Shown one piece after another: positions 25,313-34,164 of a stretch of 53,998 nucleotides of DNA (positions are counted from its first letter, which is position 1; every line of letters begins with the position of its first letter). The DNA comes from Actinomycetota bacterium (lineage in GTDB: Bacteria > Actinomycetota > Thermoleophilia > RBG-16-64-13): contig JADQBG010000008.1 in assembly GCA_016278725.1 (NCBI GenBank), positions 65,680 to 119,677 of the forward strand, in the 5' to 3' direction. The notes beneath the pieces were generated by a model that was not told the DNA's origin, searched no databases, and saw only the letters and a program-made list of their open reading frames with translations. The position numbers were made by a program, and so were the translations under genes.

Positions 25313-26151
25313 GTCTTGCCGGTGCAGTGATCACCCCCCATCCCCCGATCATCGTTCCCGAGATTGGGGGTTCCCGTCAGCCGGAAGTCGAAGAAACGAT
25401 CCGGGCCATGCGCAGTTTGAGCAGGCTGGTTGCGGATGCGGCACCGGACACCCTGGTCTTGATCAGTCCGCACGCTCCGCTGATGAGGGAGGCGATGGGC
25501 GTCTGCATTGCGGATCGCTACGAGGGCTCGTTCTCCGCATTTGGCGCGCCCCAAGTCGGCCTGGAACTCGAGGGCAATCCGGAACTGGCGAACGCGATCA
25601 TGCGCAGCTCGCTCAAGCGCCAGGTGTCGGTGCGGCCCCTGGGGGGAAGCGGCGGACAAACTTTTCCCTTGGATCACGGGGCTCTGGTCCCGCTCTACTT
25701 CTTGGCAGATGCGATCCGTCCGGCTCCTCGTCTGGTGCTATTGGCCTTTTCCCTGCAGAACCTTCCCGCTCACGTCGATTTCGGCCAAGCCATCGGCGCG
25801 GTACTCGGGGCGCATCTGGGCCGCACTCTTTTTGTCGCCAGCGGCGATCTCAGCCACCGCTTGTCGCCGGGGGCTCCGGCGGGCTATTCGCCCAAGGCGG
25901 CGGAGTTCGACGCCCAGGTGGTCGAGGCCGTGAGGCAGGGGCGGCTCGCAGATCTGCTCTCGATTCCCGAAAGCCTTCGCGAGACCGCGGGCGAGTGCGG
26001 CTACCGGTCGCTCTTGGTTCTCCTGGGAATGCTGCAGGATCTGCTCTACAGCGCCCAGGTGCTCTCTTACGAAGGTCCTTTTGGGGTGGGCTATCTGGTG
26101 GCCATGCTGGACACCGAGCGCTCCACGGGCGGAGGGGGCCTCGATGTCTGA
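25309..26151 (+). CDS. amrB: AmmeMemoRadiSam system protein B (MEMO1/LigB-like)
   Basis: A 280-residue member of the Memo family, related to class III extradiol dioxygenases. Typical blocks are ITPHPPIIVPEIG, LVLISPHAPL, LDHGALVPLYFL and VASGDLSHRLSP, with the histidines that form the metal pocket in LigB-type proteins. It overlaps amrS (ATGA, 4 nt) and amrA (8 nt), so all three should be made together. Family knowledge suggests metal-dependent redox activity, but no substrate is agreed. Confidence 0.9.
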   Translation: MSLAGAVITPHPPIIVPEIGGSRQPEVEETIRAMRSLSRLVADAAPDTLVLISPHAPLMREAMGVCIADRYEGSFSAFGAPQVGLELEGNPELANAIMRSSLKRQVSVRPLGGSGGQTFPLDHGALVPLYFLADAIRPAPRLVLLAFSLQNLPAHVDFGQAIGAVLGAHLGRTLFVASGDLSHRLSPGAPAGYSPKAAEFDAQVVEAVRQGRLADLLSIPESLRETAGECGYRSLLVLLGMLQDLLYSAQVLSYEGPFGVGYLVAMLDTERSTGGGGLDV

Positions 26152-26659
26152 CCCGCTGGTAGAACTCGCCAGGAGCGCCATCGAGAAATGGGTAAGGGAG
26201 GGCGCGGAAGTGACGGCCGAGTTGCCTGCGGGCGCGGCGCCCAAAGGCTCCGGGGTCTTTGTTTCCCTGCACTCCCCGGACGGTTCCTTGAGGGGCTGTC
26301 TGGGCACCATCGCGGCGGCCAAGCCCACCATCGAAGAGGAGGTGGTGGGCAACGCGGTCGCCGCGGCCACGCGCGACCCGCGCTTCCCGCCCCTTGCCGA
26401 GCGGGAATTGGAAGGGCTCCGCGTCAAAGTGGACGTTTTGCACCCCCCGGAAGAGATAGCGGGGGTGGAGGAACTCGACCCAAAGCGCTACGGTGTAATT
26501 GTACGCGCCGAAGACGGACGCCAGGCATTGTTGCTGCCGGACCTCGAAGGGGTGGAGGAAGCCGAGCAGCAGTTTCGCCTTACCTGCCGAAAAGCCGGGA
26601 TCCATCCGGAGCGGGACCGTTATCGCCTCTACCGCTTTGCGGTGACGCGCCATGACTGA
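26144..26659 (+). CDS. amrA: AmmeMemoRadiSam system protein A (AMMECR1)
   Basis: A 171-residue AMMECR1-domain protein. The family signature LRGCLGTI is present as SLRGCLGTIAAAKPTIEEEV, with NAVAAATRDPRFPPL following, and the domain ends at YRLYRFAV. The conserved cysteine in RGC is a likely reactive residue. ATG 26144 overlaps the amrB stop by 8 nt. Third gene of the amrSBA operon. A short protein of unknown function follows after 18 nt and may belong to the same transcript. Confidence 0.92.
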   Translation: MSDPLVELARSAIEKWVREGAEVTAELPAGAAPKGSGVFVSLHSPDGSLRGCLGTIAAAKPTIEEEVVGNAVAAATRDPRFPPLAERELEGLRVKVDVLHPPEEIAGVEELDPKRYGVIVRAEDGRQALLLPDLEGVEEAEQQFRLTCRKAGIHPERDRYRLYRFAVTRHD

Positions 26660-26677
26660 AGATTTGGAGAGTGGAAA

Positions 26678-27139
26678 ATGGCCGAGGCATCGAACACACC
26701 GGTCGAGAGGCTGCAGCGACGGCTGGCCGCCGCCGGCAAGCGGGGACTAGGCTTTCGCAACCTGGGTTGGGATTTGGGCGTGCGCCTCATGGAGAAGGCT
26801 GCCGGCCATCGCCGGGGCGAACCGCTCGACGTCCGCCTTGCCACCACCACGCGCGATCTGCTGACCGAGAAGAGTCGGGCCGCGCGCGAGGAGGTCCGGG
26901 CTCTGAGGCTCGAGATGGAAGCGCTCGCCCATGAGGTGATGAGCGCCGGCGAGTATGCCCGCTCGGAAGAGGCCGTACGCGCGGTGCGGGCGGTGCTGAC
27001 GGCGTTCCGCCGGCAGCTGCCGCCCGACCTGCTCCTCCGGCTGAGCGAATATCTGCCCGAGGCGGAGGCCCGGGAGATCCGGGACTGGCTGCGCCAGGCG
27101 GCCTGCCGCGAGCGGGCGGCCGGAGGCGCCGCGCACTAG
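26678..27139 (+). CDS. Helical protein of unknown function downstream of amrA
   Basis: A 153-residue soluble protein I do not recognise. It is strongly helical and charged, with a likely coiled coil over residues about 60-90 (TTRDLLTEKSRAAREEVRAL and on). There is no signal peptide, membrane segment or cysteine pair. It lies 18 nt after amrA on the same strand, so it may be the last gene of the AmmeMemoRadiSam operon. Its TAG shares the palindrome CTAG (27136-27139) with the stop codon of the convergent lon gene. Confidence 0.7.
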   Translation: MAEASNTPVERLQRRLAAAGKRGLGFRNLGWDLGVRLMEKAAGHRRGEPLDVRLATTTRDLLTEKSRAAREEVRALRLEMEALAHEVMSAGEYARSEEAVRAVRAVLTAFRRQLPPDLLLRLSEYLPEAEAREIRDWLRQAACRERAAGGAAH

Positions 27140-29838
27140 AAGCCCGTGGCGCCCTTCGGTGTAGGTTCGGGCTCCGGCAGCGAATCGGCCTGCGCGCCTT
27201 CGCCCACGTGCGGAGATTCGCTCTCCTGCACCTCGCTCATCAGGATGCGGTCCATCACGTCGCCCACGTGCTCCACGTAGACGAACTCCAGTCCTTCGAC
27301 CAACTCTTCCTTGATCTCAGAGACGTCGGCTTCGTTCCGCTGGGGCAGGAAGACCTTGTCCAGGCCGGCTCGGCGGGCCGCCAGTGTCTTCTCTTTGATC
27401 CCGCCCACCGGCAGGACCTGACCGGTAAGGGTCACCTCGCCCGTCATCGCCACGCTCGCATCGACCGGGCGGCCGGTGACCATGCTGGCCAGCGCCATGA
27501 CAATGGCCACACCCGCCGAGGGACCGTCCTTGGGAATGGCGCCGGCGGGAACGTGCACGTGGATGTCGTGTTCCTGGAAGTAGGCGGGAGGAGCTCCGAG
27601 CCTTTCGGCAATGCTGCGGACGAAGGTGAGCGCGGCCTGCGCAGACTCCTTCATCACGTCCCCCAGCTGGCCGGTCAGGGTTAGCTTGCCCGATCCCCGC
27701 ATGGCCCGCGCCTCGATGAAGAGGATATCGCCGCCGGTGGGCGTCCAGGCAAGACCGGTCGAAACCCCGGCATCACTGGTTCTGCGCTTGCTCTCCTTGA
27801 AGACCCGGCGCTTGCCCAGGAATTCCTGGACCTTCTCCTCATCGACCTCCAGCTGGGTCGTCTCGCCTTCGGCCACCATCCGGGCGAATTTACGGGCGAT
27901 GGTGCCGATCTGCCTCTCCAGGTTCCGGACCCCGGCTTCCGAGGTGTAGCCCTGGATTATCAGACGCAGAGCCTCGTCGCTGAAGTCGAGTTCGGGAAGT
28001 TCGCCCTCGGTCTCCGGCGCCTCCGGGGAGGGCTGGCCGACGCCCACATGCGCTTCTTTGGGCTCCGGGTTCCCGCCGACGTTGCCCTCGGTCTGCGAGG
28101 TGGCCTCTTCCGGCTCCTGAGGCGCCGCCGCAAGCTCGCCCTCCGCGGCCGGCTCGCTCTGTGCAGGCTCCCCTTCGGCTTCGGCCTCGCGCTCGGGAAC
28201 CAGCCCGTGACGCTCGAGTTGGCGGGGGATCAGGTAGCGCCGGGCGATGTGGAGTTTGTCGTCCTCGGTATAGCCGGCCATCTGGATGATCTCCATGCGG
28301 TCGCGCAGCGGGCCGGGGACGGTGTCGAGCATATTGGCCGTCGTTATGAAAAACACTCGGGAGAGGTCGAACGGCAGGTCCAGGTAGTGGTCCCGGAAAG
28401 TATCGTGCTGTTCCGGGTCCAGCACCTCGAGCATGGCGCTGGAGGGATCTCCGCGCCAGTCGGCGCCCATCTTGTCGATCTCGTCGATCATGAACACCGG
28501 GTTGTTGCTCTCGGCGTCCCGCAGAGCGCGGATGATGGTGCCGGGCATGGCTCCGATATAGGTGCGCCGGTGACCGCGGATCTCGGCCTCGTCGCGGACC
28601 CCGCCGACGCTGATACGCACGAACTTGCGCCCGAGAGCGCGGGCCACGCTTTGCCCCAGGCTGGTCTTGCCCACCCCCGGGGGTCCCACGAAGGTCAGGA
28701 TGGGGGAGCGGATCTCCTTCTTCAGCTTCTGCACCGCGAGGAACTCGAGGATCCGGTCCTTGACGTCCTCCAGGTCGTAGTGGTCCTCATCCAGGGTCCT
28801 GCGGGCATTCGCGATGTCCAACTGGTCCTCGGTCGACTGGTTCCACGGCAGGGAGAGGATCCAGTCGATGTAGGTGCGGATAACGCCGTACTCCGCGGCC
28901 GCCGGGGGGAGCTTGGCCAGGCGGTCGAGTTCGCGGCGGGCCTGTTTGTCGGCCGCCTCGGGAAGCTGGGCTTCGTCCAGACGCTCGCGCAGCTCGTTGA
29001 CCTCGGCCTGAGTCTCGTCGGTTTCGCCCAGCTCCTCCTGGATGGCCTTGAGTTGCTGCCGCAGGAAGTATTCCCGCTGCCCCTTCTCCATCTCCGACTG
29101 GACCTGGTTCTGGATCTTGGAGCCCAACTCGAGCACCTCGAGCTCGCGGTTCAGGACCTCGGTCAGACGCCGCAGCCGTTTGGCCACGTCGCCCTCCGCG
29201 AGCAGTTCCTGCTTCTCCTCGGCCTTGATGCGCATGGTCGAAGCGATGAAATAGCCCAAGGTCCCCGGGTTGTCGATGTTGGCCGCGGCCATCTCGAGTT
29301 CATCCGGAAGGTAGGGCACCAGCTCGATGATCCGCGTGTAGACGGACACCAGGTTGCGGTGGAGCGCCTCGAGCTCGGTGGTGTCCTCGACCGTCTCGCT
29401 CAGGTCCTCCACCCGCGCCACCAGGTAGGGTTCCTCGGAGGTCACCTCGATCACCCGGATGCGGCGAATGCCCTGCACGATGATGCGCAGGGTGTCGTCC
29501 GGGGCTTTGATCATCTTCTGGATGACCGAGAGGGTGCCGATCTCGTAGATGTCGTCCGGGCCGGGGCTCTCGACGTCTTCGTTCTTGACGGTCACCAGCG
29601 CGACCATCTTGTCGCCCTGAAGGATGTCGTCGATCAACCGCACCGAGCGGGGCTGCCCCACTGCAAGCGGCATCATGGTCTCGGGGAAGACCACGGTCTC
29701 CTTGAGAGGCAGGAGCGCCACCTCCTCCGGAGTCTTCAGCTCTGAATCCCCGGAGCCGCCTTCTTGCGTGGCCGCCTTCGCCGCCGGCTGCTCGGCCGCC
29801 GGCTCCTCGGGTCTGTCCGTCTTCTCGTTATCGGTCAT
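27136..29838 (-). CDS. lon: Lon ATP-dependent protease with acidic insertion
   Basis: A 900-residue Lon protease, longer than the usual 770-820. It has an N-terminal substrate domain (LPLKETVVFPETMMPLAVG), Walker A GPPGVGKT (about 385), Walker B VFMIDEIDKMG, and the Ser-Lys dyad in KDGPSAG (about 771) and GGIKEKTLAA (about 813). The extra length is a low-complexity Glu/Pro/Gly/Ala insertion at about residues 546-616 (bases about 27990-28200), in the small AAA+ subdomain just after RQLERHGLVP. The ATG at 29838 overlaps the 3' end of the hsp20 gene by 11 nt, so chaperone and protease are probably co-translated. The N terminus also has an acidic low-complexity tail of about 35 residues. Confidence 0.96.
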   Translation of the reverse strand: MTDNEKTDRPEEPAAEQPAAKAATQEGGSGDSELKTPEEVALLPLKETVVFPETMMPLAVGQPRSVRLIDDILQGDKMVALVTVKNEDVESPGPDDIYEIGTLSVIQKMIKAPDDTLRIIVQGIRRIRVIEVTSEEPYLVARVEDLSETVEDTTELEALHRNLVSVYTRIIELVPYLPDELEMAAANIDNPGTLGYFIASTMRIKAEEKQELLAEGDVAKRLRRLTEVLNRELEVLELGSKIQNQVQSEMEKGQREYFLRQQLKAIQEELGETDETQAEVNELRERLDEAQLPEAADKQARRELDRLAKLPPAAAEYGVIRTYIDWILSLPWNQSTEDQLDIANARRTLDEDHYDLEDVKDRILEFLAVQKLKKEIRSPILTFVGPPGVGKTSLGQSVARALGRKFVRISVGGVRDEAEIRGHRRTYIGAMPGTIIRALRDAESNNPVFMIDEIDKMGADWRGDPSSAMLEVLDPEQHDTFRDHYLDLPFDLSRVFFITTANMLDTVPGPLRDRMEIIQMAGYTEDDKLHIARRYLIPRQLERHGLVPEREAEAEGEPAQSEPAAEGELAAAPQEPEEATSQTEGNVGGNPEPKEAHVGVGQPSPEAPETEGELPELDFSDEALRLIIQGYTSEAGVRNLERQIGTIARKFARMVAEGETTQLEVDEEKVQEFLGKRRVFKESKRRTSDAGVSTGLAWTPTGGDILFIEARAMRGSGKLTLTGQLGDVMKESAQAALTFVRSIAERLGAPPAYFQEHDIHVHVPAGAIPKDGPSAGVAIVMALASMVTGRPVDASVAMTGEVTLTGQVLPVGGIKEKTLAARRAGLDKVFLPQRNEADVSEIKEELVEGLEFVYVEHVGDVMDRILMSEVQESESPHVGEGAQADSLPEPEPTPKGATGF

Positions 29839-30355
29839 CGTCTACCTCGTCCGGCAGTTCGGTGGCTTCGGGGTCGCTCTCTTGCGTCCTCTTTGCCGGC
29901 GGTTGATCGGCGCCGGCTTTCTGCACGATGGGGATCTTGCGGGCTTCTCGCTCCACGATGGGCAGAGTGATGATGAGAAAGCCGGCCTCATAGCCCGCCT
30001 TCGCCTGCTCCAGGTTCACGTCGACCGGGACCCGCAGCTCCCGCTGAAAGGTTCCGTAGGCGATCTCCATCTGTTGGTAGACCTTGTCCGACCGGGTGCG
30101 CTCCTCCCGGATCCCCCAGATCCGGATCGTGCGGTCTTTGGCCTCCAGTTGAACTTCCTTGGGGTCGACTCCCGCCAGTTCGAGCTTGACGACGATGGCG
30201 TTGTCGCTCTTCGCGAAGTAGACGTCGGCGTTGGGTCGAAAGGCGCATGTAGCGCAGCCGTAGACGCGGTGCGCTCCGGTGAGCTCGAGGAGGATCCGGT
30301 CCATCTCACTCTGCAGATGGTGGATTCCCTCCTCCCGGCGCTTGCTCGTTGCCAT
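29828..30355 (-). CDS. Hsp20/alpha-crystallin family small heat shock protein
   Basis: A 175-residue small chaperone. The alpha-crystallin domain runs from about residue 40 (FRPNADVYFAKSDNAIVVK) to 140, with VKLELAGVDPKEVQLEAKD and a YEAGFLIITLPIVE strand close to the family's G-x-L motif. It lacks the exact GVL triad, having GFL. The C-terminal tail is acidic. The N terminus holds a CATC pair, unusual for this family. It is the first gene of an operon with lon, overlapping it by 11 nt; co-production of a holdase and Lon makes sense under heat or misfolding stress. No CIRCE or HAIR element was recognised upstream. Confidence 0.9.
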   Translation of the reverse strand: MATSKRREEGIHHLQSEMDRILLELTGAHRVYGCATCAFRPNADVYFAKSDNAIVVKLELAGVDPKEVQLEAKDRTIRIWGIREERTRSDKVYQQMEIAYGTFQRELRVPVDVNLEQAKAGYEAGFLIITLPIVEREARKIPIVQKAGADQPPAKRTQESDPEATELPDEVDDDR

Positions 30356-30514
30356 AATCCTGCACCTCGGGTGAAACGGTTTGGGCGGGGAATTCTCTAT
30401 GTCCTTGATGCCAGAAGCGGCCTCGCGTCAAACCGCTCTGCCACATTTGCGTTTGTCCGGGTAGGGGGAGGGAATCTTCGAGAGAAGGCATTCGGAGAGG
30501 AGCGGGGCGCCAGT

Positions 30515-31762
30515 ATGAAGTGGTCCTACGGGATATTCTCGGCTTTCGGAATCCAGATACGCGTCCACCTCACGTTCTTGCTGATCGTCGGTTACTTCGC
30601 CTTCATCTGGGGCGTGCTGCGCGAACCGGGTGGGATCTCGGGCGCGCTATACGGGGTACTCCTCGTGATCCTCCTGTTCGGCCTCGTCGTCATCCATGAG
30701 TTGACGCACTCGCGCGTCGCTCAGTACTACGGCATCGAGGTCACGAACATCACCCTGCTGCCCATCGGCGGTATGGCCATGATGGGCGAGTTCCCGCGCG
30801 ATCCCAAGAAGGAGTTGGTGATCTCGATAGCGGGTCCGCTGTCGAACGTCGTCCTTGCGCTGATCATGGCGGTGGGCGCCTTCGTGTTCTTCGACGTGGG
30901 CGCGGTGTTCGACGACTTCGTCGGCGTCATGCTCTCTCCCAGCGTGCGCGGCGCGTACTTCTACCTGCTGGTGACGAATATCGCCCTGGCGGTGTTCAAC
31001 CTGCTTCCCGCCTTTCCCATGGACGGCGGCCGGGTCTTCCGCTCCCTGTTGCAGCTCCGGCTGAGCCGCAGCCGCGCGAACCGCATCGCGGTGGTCACCG
31101 GTCAGGTCTTCGCTCTCTTGCTGGGGTTGTTCGGAATCCTGACCGGCAACGTCGTGATGCTGCTGATCGCGGTCTTCATCTACTTCGGCGCCCAGGCCGA
31201 GGGTCAGGGCGACGGCGTGCGGCGCGTGCTGGGCAACCTGAAGGTGAGCCAGGCGGTCAATACTTCCATCGAGGTCGCCCATCCGGATCAGGTGATCGGC
31301 CAATTGGCCACCCGCCTCTTCCACTCCTATCAGGAGGATTTTCCCGTGGTCGACGAAGCCGGCTCCGTCGTGGGCATCGTCACCCGCGAGCGCCTGATTT
31401 CCAATCTGGGCACGCTCGGTCCCAATCATCCTGTCAGCGAGACGATGCGCACTGACTTCCCGGTCGCCGGTCTGGAAGAATGCGTCTACGACGCCTTCGT
31501 CCGCATGCGCACGAAGAACGTCAAGGCCATGCCGGTCATGCGCGGCCGGGAACTGGTGGGAATGGTTTCGTTGGAGGACATCAGCGAGGTCTACGCCCTG
31601 CTCTCGGCGACCGGTCCCGATTTCGTGCGGCGAGTACCGGAAGAGCCGCGCCTGGATCGGGACCGGCGTGACGAACCCCCGAGCCCCACCGCCAACGGAA
31701 ACGGTCACTCGGGGGAGACGATATCGGGAGGGGCAGGGTTCGGGGAGCCACACGAATCCTAG
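30515..31762 (+). CDS. Site-2-type zinc metalloprotease (M50) with CBS domains
   Basis: A 415-residue intramembrane protease-like protein. The zinc motif is VVIHELTHSRVAQYYG (H61, E62, H65), and the third ligand lies in NLLPAFPMDGGR. About six hydrophobic segments fill residues 1-225. Two CBS domains follow (about 235-360; LFHSYQEDFPVVDEAGSVVG and MPVMRGRELVGMVSLEDI), which usually bind adenine nucleotides and would couple the protease to energy state. The last 50 residues are polar and disordered-looking. ATG 30515 is used; frames upstream overlap the divergent hsp20 region. No anti-sigma-factor partner lies nearby. Confidence 0.9.
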   Translation: MKWSYGIFSAFGIQIRVHLTFLLIVGYFAFIWGVLREPGGISGALYGVLLVILLFGLVVIHELTHSRVAQYYGIEVTNITLLPIGGMAMMGEFPRDPKKELVISIAGPLSNVVLALIMAVGAFVFFDVGAVFDDFVGVMLSPSVRGAYFYLLVTNIALAVFNLLPAFPMDGGRVFRSLLQLRLSRSRANRIAVVTGQVFALLLGLFGILTGNVVMLLIAVFIYFGAQAEGQGDGVRRVLGNLKVSQAVNTSIEVAHPDQVIGQLATRLFHSYQEDFPVVDEAGSVVGIVTRERLISNLGTLGPNHPVSETMRTDFPVAGLEECVYDAFVRMRTKNVKAMPVMRGRELVGMVSLEDISEVYALLSATGPDFVRRVPEEPRLDRDRRDEPPSPTANGNGHSGETISGGAGFGEPHES

Positions 31763-31880
31763 CGGACGATGTTTACGGGCAGCGGGCCGGGGAACCTGAG
31801 GGCCGTGTCCACGCCGGAGGGTAAGTGAGGGAGGAGGCAGCGCCATAGCCGAGCGCGAGCAGCGCCTGCCCCATTGGGGC

Positions 31881-32561
31881 ATGGCCATCGATCTCGATCT
31901 CTGTACCGCCTGCCAGGCCTGCGTCGTGGCCTGCTACGCGGAGAACAACATAGCCACAGTGGGGGAGGAGCAGATCCAGAACGGACGCGGCCTCCACTGG
32001 ATCCGCATCGAGCGCTACTGGAAGACCGAGTGGCCCCAGCCGCAGGCTCTCTTCCTGCCCCTGCTCTGCCAGCACTGCGTCAACGCTCCCTGCGAGCCGG
32101 TGTGCCCGGTCTTTGCGAGCGTTCACTCCGACGACGGCCTCAATCTGCAGGTCTACAACCGCTGCTTCGGCACCCGCTACTGCGCCAACAACTGCCCTTA
32201 CAAGGTCCGCATGTTCAACTGGTTCAAGCCCGAGTTCCCGGAGCCCTTGAACGCCTCGCTCAATCCCGACGTCACCGTGCGCGGGGTGGGGATCATGGAG
32301 AAGTGCACCTTCTGCGTTCAGCGGATCCGGCGCGCGCGGCAGCAGGCCCGCGCCGAGGGCCGCAAGGTACTCGAGGGCGAAGTGGTGCCCGCCTGCGTGC
32401 AGACCTGCCCCACCGGAGCGCTCACCTTTGGGGATCTGAACGATCCCAACTCTCTGGTTGCCCGGCTGGCCCAGAGCGAGCGAGGCTACAACCTGCTCGA
32501 GTTCTTGGGCACCCAGCCCTCCATCACCTACCTCAAGGGGGTGGGAGCGGAGCGTGGCTAG
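31881..32561 (+). CDS. Alternative complex III FeS subunit (ActB FeS-domain/PsrB-like)
   Basis: A ferredoxin-type subunit of at least 226 residues with four cysteine groups: CTACQACVVACYAENN, CQHCVNAPCEPVCP, CFGTRYCANNCP and CTFCVQRIRRARQQ with CVQTCP. It should wire the molybdopterin-family subunit to the membrane part. In Rhodothermus-type complexes this domain is fused to the Mo-like domain as ActB; here it is separate. Start problem: ATG 31881 has no Shine-Dalgarno, while a perfect GGGAGGAGG precedes ATA at 31845-31847 by 7 nt. Starting there would add IAEREQRLPHWG, and the HWG before GMAIDLD looks like family sequence. First gene of five overlapping genes. Confidence 0.88.
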   Translation: MAIDLDLCTACQACVVACYAENNIATVGEEQIQNGRGLHWIRIERYWKTEWPQPQALFLPLLCQHCVNAPCEPVCPVFASVHSDDGLNLQVYNRCFGTRYCANNCPYKVRMFNWFKPEFPEPLNASLNPDVTVRGVGIMEKCTFCVQRIRRARQQARAEGRKVLEGEVVPACVQTCPTGALTFGDLNDPNSLVARLAQSERGYNLLEFLGTQPSITYLKGVGAERG

Positions 32562-34164
32562 GCTTCCCAACTGGGCCAGGCTTCCTCGCTACTCCCGCGG
32601 GCCCACCCGCGGGCTGGGTCACGACCCGGTACCCGAGGCCGAACGTCCTCTGGTGCGGCAGGGGCACGGGGAGGAGTTCGGGCCGGGAAGCGTACTCGAG
32701 GTGCAGGACGCGGTGGCGGATGGGCGTATCGAGGACGTTCCGCCCACCGAGCAGGAACTGGAGGAGATGGACGCGGCGCTGGACGGCGTCGTGCTTCGCT
32801 CGATGACCCGCATCGGCCCGGGCTACCTGTTGCTCGCTCTGGTCCTGGGCTTCGGCACCCTTTCGCTTTTCGGGGCCTGGCTCTACCAGATCTTCCAAGG
32901 GATCGGGGTGGCTGGCATAAATCGGCCGGTCTTCTGGGGCTTCTACATTACCAGCTTCGTGTTTTGGATCGGGGTCAGTCACTCCGGCACCCTGATCTCC
33001 GCCATCCTGCGCGTCTTGAATGTGGAGTGGCGCCGTCCGCTCACCCGTGGCGCCGAGGCGATGACGCTGTTCAGCCTGATGGTGGGCGCCCTCTTCCCTC
33101 TGATTCACCTGGGCCGAGTCTGGAAGTTCTACTTCATGATCCCTTACCCCAACGTGCGCGAGCTCTGGCCAAACTTCCACTCGGCCTTGGTCTGGGACCT
33201 GGTGGCGATCCTCACCTACATGACCTCGAGCGCCCTCTTCCTCTTCATGCCGATGATCCCGGACATGGCGACGGCCCGGGACCGCACCACCGGCATCCGC
33301 CGGCGCGTATACGGCGTGCTGGCGCTGGGCTGGCGGGGCTCGCAGCAGCAGTGGCACCGCCTGCATCTGGCGATGAAGGTCTACACCATCGTCATCATTC
33401 CGGTGGCGGTCTCGGTCCACTCCATCGTTTCCTGGGACTTTGCCATGACCACCAACGAGGGCTGGCACAGCACCATCTTCGCCCCTTACTTCGTGATCGG
33501 GGCCATCTACTCCGGTGTCGCTGCGCTGATCACCGTGCTGATCTTCGTCCGGCGCGGACTGGGCCTGCAGGAGTACATCACCAAATTCCACTTCGATCGG
33601 CTGGGGTTGATCCTCCTGGCCGTATCGGTGATCTGGTTCTACATGTTCTTCGCCCAGGTGCTGACCAACTGGTACGGCGGGAATCCAGTCGACCGCGAGT
33701 TGGAGGAACTGCACATCTTCGGGGCGATGGCGCCATTGTGGTGGTTCATGGTGGCGGTCAACGTGTTCCTTCCTTTCTTCACCCTGTGGTTCAAACGGGT
33801 GCGCCGCTCTCTGCCCGCCATGGTGGTGATCACGGTGCTGATCAACATGGGCATGTGGATCGAGCGCTACCTGATCGTGGTTGGCTCCAATGTGCGGAAC
33901 CATCTGCCTTTCGACTGGGGCGACTACACCCCCGGCATTCCCGAGATCATCATCGCGGGCGCCACCTTCGCCATGTTCGCCTTCCTCTACGTCGCCCTCT
34001 CCAAGGCATTGCCCTTCGTCTCGCTTTGGGAGGTCAAGGAGGGTTGGCGGCTGGATAAGTGGCGCACCCAGGGCATTTCCGAGGAAGAGACCGAGTCCGT
34101 GGAAGAGCCGCAGCCCGCTGCGCCGCTGCCTTCCACCTCCGAGGCCGGGGAGGCGGCGACGTGA
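32554..34164 (+). CDS. actC: NrfD-family quinol-oxidising membrane subunit (ActC-like)
   Basis: A 536-residue NrfD/PsrC-type protein with about ten transmembrane helices from residue 85 to 500. Typical blocks are WIGVSHSGTLISAILRV, LIHLGRVWKFYFMIPYP and SVHSIVSWDFAM. It should form the menaquinol site of the complex. About 85 cytoplasmic, acidic residues precede the first helix, longer than in PsrC. GTG 32554 overlaps the FeS-gene stop by 8 nt with GGAG upstream, and the stop overlaps the DUF3341 start (GTGA). Confidence 0.9.
   Translation: MARLPNWARLPRYSRGPTRGLGHDPVPEAERPLVRQGHGEEFGPGSVLEVQDAVADGRIEDVPPTEQELEEMDAALDGVVLRSMTRIGPGYLLLALVLGFGTLSLFGAWLYQIFQGIGVAGINRPVFWGFYITSFVFWIGVSHSGTLISAILRVLNVEWRRPLTRGAEAMTLFSLMVGALFPLIHLGRVWKFYFMIPYPNVRELWPNFHSALVWDLVAILTYMTSSALFLFMPMIPDMATARDRTTGIRRRVYGVLALGWRGSQQQWHRLHLAMKVYTIVIIPVAVSVHSIVSWDFAMTTNEGWHSTIFAPYFVIGAIYSGVAALITVLIFVRRGLGLQEYITKFHFDRLGLILLAVSVIWFYMFFAQVLTNWYGGNPVDRELEELHIFGAMAPLWWFMVAVNVFLPFFTLWFKRVRRSLPAMVVITVLINMGMWIERYLIVVGSNVRNHLPFDWGDYTPGIPEIIIAGATFAMFAFLYVALSKALPFVSLWEVKEGWRLDKWRTQGISEEETESVEEPQPAAPLPSTSEAGEAAT

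Noticed and set aside
28048-29745. 565-codon open frame on the plus strand
   Set aside because: Antisense to lon; no family features.
30356-30514. CIRCE or HAIR heat-shock element before hsp20
   Set aside because: No matching inverted repeat with the known arm sequences was found in the divergent region.
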